Assembly: GCA_003427395.1 (NCBI GenBank)
Contig: BFEA01000990.1
Coordinates: 253,680 to 274,847, forward strand
Source: Chara braunii
Taxonomy: Eukaryota > Streptophyta > Charophyceae > Charales > Characeae
DNA: 21,168 bases
Direction: 5' to 3'
Position 1 is the first letter of the stretch; the number at the start of each line of letters is the position of its first letter. Positions 19,268 through 21,168 of this stretch are shown piece by piece. The notes under the pieces are model-generated. The model was given only the letters and a program-made list of their open reading frames with translations, was not told where the DNA came from and did no database searches. Made by a program: the position numbers and the translations under genes.

Positions 19268-19968
19268 GCGATTACTACGTAAGGTTGACATTGTTTTTCG
19301 GTATGAGATAGGCCCGCAGCTGCGCGACTTTATATCGAAATCCCGCACGCGATGTTTCGCCGCCCTAGTGTGTAAAAGTTATGGGATCGAAAAGGTACCG
19401 ACACATATGGACGGATGCTTGGGATTAGTATAGGCTGCCGACACTGCGCGAAAAGGGGAGGGTACCCCAGGACTAGGATCTTAATTGTTAGGCAGGGGAA
19501 CCGTCCGCCTATATTCTTATCCTTTGCTTTTTAGAGATTTTATGGTTGAACGTTGTAGTCCGTGGCGGCCGTCAAAGTCAAACCCCTTAACTTTCGCCCA
19601 GACCTAGGGAGGACTCAGCCCTAGGGCCGCGAGAGGCGTCTACCACCACAGGTATGGACCCGTGTACCACCCGCTCTGCATAAGGGTGCAGAAGAGGGTG
19701 TGTGGTCTTCAATCGTGCATGACGGTTGTCTGGCGTCGAAAGATTAACCCTCAAGGCACGTGTCAGCCGACACTTGAGTGTCGAATGTGACCCTCGAGAT
19801 TAACGAGGACCGCATAAGTATGGGTACCACATAGTACGCCATCACTGCGACTGCTTGCGTACGATTGCATTGCGAGTCGATATGAGTCACCCCTGCGTCC
19901 GCGCGGCCTTATACAAAGTCTCGCGCGCGACGCTTATTCGATTTCGGCATCAGAGAGTTATGGGACGA
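19268..19968 (+). repeat. Diverged pair of 122 bp direct repeats, 579 bp apart
   Basis: Copy 1 (19268-19390) and copy 2 (19847-19968) align with few or no indels: GCGATTACTACGTAAGG against GCGACTGCTTGCGTACG, TATGAG, then GCGCG(A/G)C(T/C)TTATA, and finally AGTTATGGGA. Identity is about 60-65% by eye. Both are open in the matching frame (RLL...SRYES or FRYEI...SYG), but substitutions do not look conservative. Confidence 0.55.
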
Positions 19969-20690
19969 CTACCAATGGGCTAGGATCGTTGTCGCGTTGT
20001 TTGCGTTCTGTCGTTTCGTGAGAGTGTGTGTGTGTTGATTGTCGTGCGGTTGTTAGAGTGGTGTGCGCGTGGTGTGTGGGATGCGTCCTAGTCGACCGAC
20101 GTTGAATCGCGCTTGGGACTTCAGCCCCCCAAGATGACGATTCACGTGCGGGTCCGACGGAGGCGTATTACCGCGCGTACCCCCTATGCTACAACCAACG
20201 AGAAACGCCCTCGGCTGGTCCACCTCTGCGATTGCAACTGATTAGCTTTCGTACTGTGGACTGGTAGCTCGGCGGGGATACGCCCACCGAAGGGAGGTGA
20301 CTACTCCCGTAAGGTGTAGGTAAATCGTGCCTCGCGTAGGCCCTATCCTATTGTAGGGGCTCGCGAGAGGTATGGCTGGCGCACTCGGCCGGAGTGGCTT
20401 GTGGAAGCTCTACATGTATTATCTGCGACGAAGGATTTAGACCAACTCCTGCGTGACGCGGCTGGGAGGGTCCCGCGCTGCCCCCGTGCGGTGCCGGACC
20501 GATGCGCTCGACACCGGCGGATGAAGGCGATCAAGGGCGGGTGGGCTTGCAGAGCGGCGCGCGTACCGAATTGTTCACATCGCGCCATAAAATGTGAGAG
20601 CGCGCTCCCAGGGCAGGGCAGACGACAGGCATCGATGCGGATGAACATCTCGGAGGAGAGCCCTCCGATATGCGAGTGTCGGCCGAGCCG
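19390..20690. other. CpG-rich unassigned DNA; no gene recognised
   Basis: Short perfect inverted repeats occur, such as CCTAGGG with CCCTAGG near 19604-19626 and CGACACT-TG-AGTGTCG near 19769-19784. CG dinucleotides are frequent compared with 16500-18900. The reading frames have no visible family. Confidence 0.4.
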
Positions 20691-21040
20691 TCGTTTTGTG
20701 CTCCCTTTTCTTTTTTTTCCGTTTGTGTTTTTTCTCTTTTTCGGCCGCCATAGCGGTCGTCGTTCCACTTTTCTCTTTTTTTTGTTTCTGGGTCATCCGT
20801 GGACCGTCGTTCCTCTTTTATTTTGCTTTTTTTTCTTTTTTTTTCATTGTCACTTTCGATGTTTTTTTTTTTTTTTTTCGTTGTCGCTTTCGGTCGTTGT
20901 TTCCCGCTCGCTTTCCGCTTTTATTTTGCTTTGTCGTCGCTTCCCGCTTTTCTTTTGGTTCCGTCGTTGTTTCCTGCTTTTCGTCACGTAGACGATTTTT
21001 TCCGTTTACTGGCAAAAGGCATCGGGGTGGGGGTGGTGTA
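20690..21040 (+). repeat. T-rich degenerate repeat with CGTCGTT words
   Basis: Runs of T and CTTTT are punctuated by CGTCGTTCC, CGTTGTCGCTTTCGG, CGTCGTTGTTTCC and TTATTTTGCTTT. Reading frames here (poly-Phe on one strand, poly-Lys on the other) are artefacts. Confidence 0.75.
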
Positions 21041-21049
21041 GGTAGCCAG

Positions 21050-21168
21050 ACCACCACGCACTCACCCACCCACCCCAGCCACCCGCTCACCCACCACCAA
21101 CCCACACACACACACCACCCACCCACCCACACACACATACACCACCCACCCACCCACTCAGCCACCCA
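21050..21168 (+). repeat. CCCA/CACA-rich low-complexity tail
   Basis: Irregular ACCCACCC and CACACA words run to the end of the window, with almost no G. The minus-strand frame rich in Gly, Val and Trp simply follows the repeat. Confidence 0.9.

Noticed and set aside
18984-19433. 149-codon frame with an ATG start
   Set aside because: No family resemblance, and it contains a strong hairpin and half of a non-coding-looking repeat; not called as a gene.
20401-20991. 196-codon frame
   Set aside because: It begins with a non-ATG codon; its second half is T-rich repeat and the first half has no recognisable domain.

Overview
This is a gene-poor, repeat-rich stretch of a eukaryotic nuclear genome, most likely from a streptophyte (land plant or charophyte alga). 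Only one gene looks intact: an intronless, plant-type AMT1 ammonium transporter with an ATG at 3495. A decayed L1-type LINE and a decayed cytosolic-type 25S/28S rRNA segment also point to a nuclear plant or algal chromosome. The low gene density and long simple repeats would suit a large charophyte genome such as Chara, but that is a guess. No bacterial or organellar signals were seen.

Layout. 1-1540 is non-coding, with a fragment shared with the region just before the LINE, a G-rich run and a TTCG-rich minisatellite. 1545-1686 is a clean 2 x 71 bp tandem duplication. 1788-2560 holds three diverged copies of another short repeat; a 359 bp foldback (MITE-like) element at 2019-2377 lies between the second and third. 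2611-3363 is a diverged direct duplication, with a (TG)n tract between its copies, that runs up to about 130 bp before the transporter start codon. 3495-5009 is the transporter. A compound (CA)n(GA)n microsatellite follows within 40 bp. 5160-6640 has no recognisable gene. 6841-7543 carries duplicated poly-T blocks and a second foldback element of about 380 bp. 7934-12357 is a defective LINE: an upstream region of unknown function, an APE-type endonuclease, a reverse transcriptase and a C-terminal region, broken by stops and frameshifts. About 12990-13865 is collinear with the 5' third of cytosolic large-subunit rRNA but is heavily diverged. 13870-14640 is GC-rich with local duplications. 15660-15935 is a degenerate short-period repeat.

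The most unusual part is 16664-17378. A 19-base sequence occurs nine times, five of them in a 63 bp tandem array and four at 98-115 bp spacing in otherwise unrelated flanks. The bases on either side differ from copy to copy, yet in three copies they are perfectly complementary to each other, and several others pair partly. This looks like a hairpin with a conserved loop and a compensating stem. It is followed by an alternating A/B satellite of about 122 bp monomers (17668-18260). The end of the window (18898-21168) has a (TA)n tract, a diverged 122 bp repeat pair, several strong hairpins, T-rich repeats and a CCCA/CACA-rich tail.

Nothing suggests that the genes act together. The transporter is a stand-alone gene, and the rest is repeats and mobile-element debris, apart from the possible structured-RNA array.
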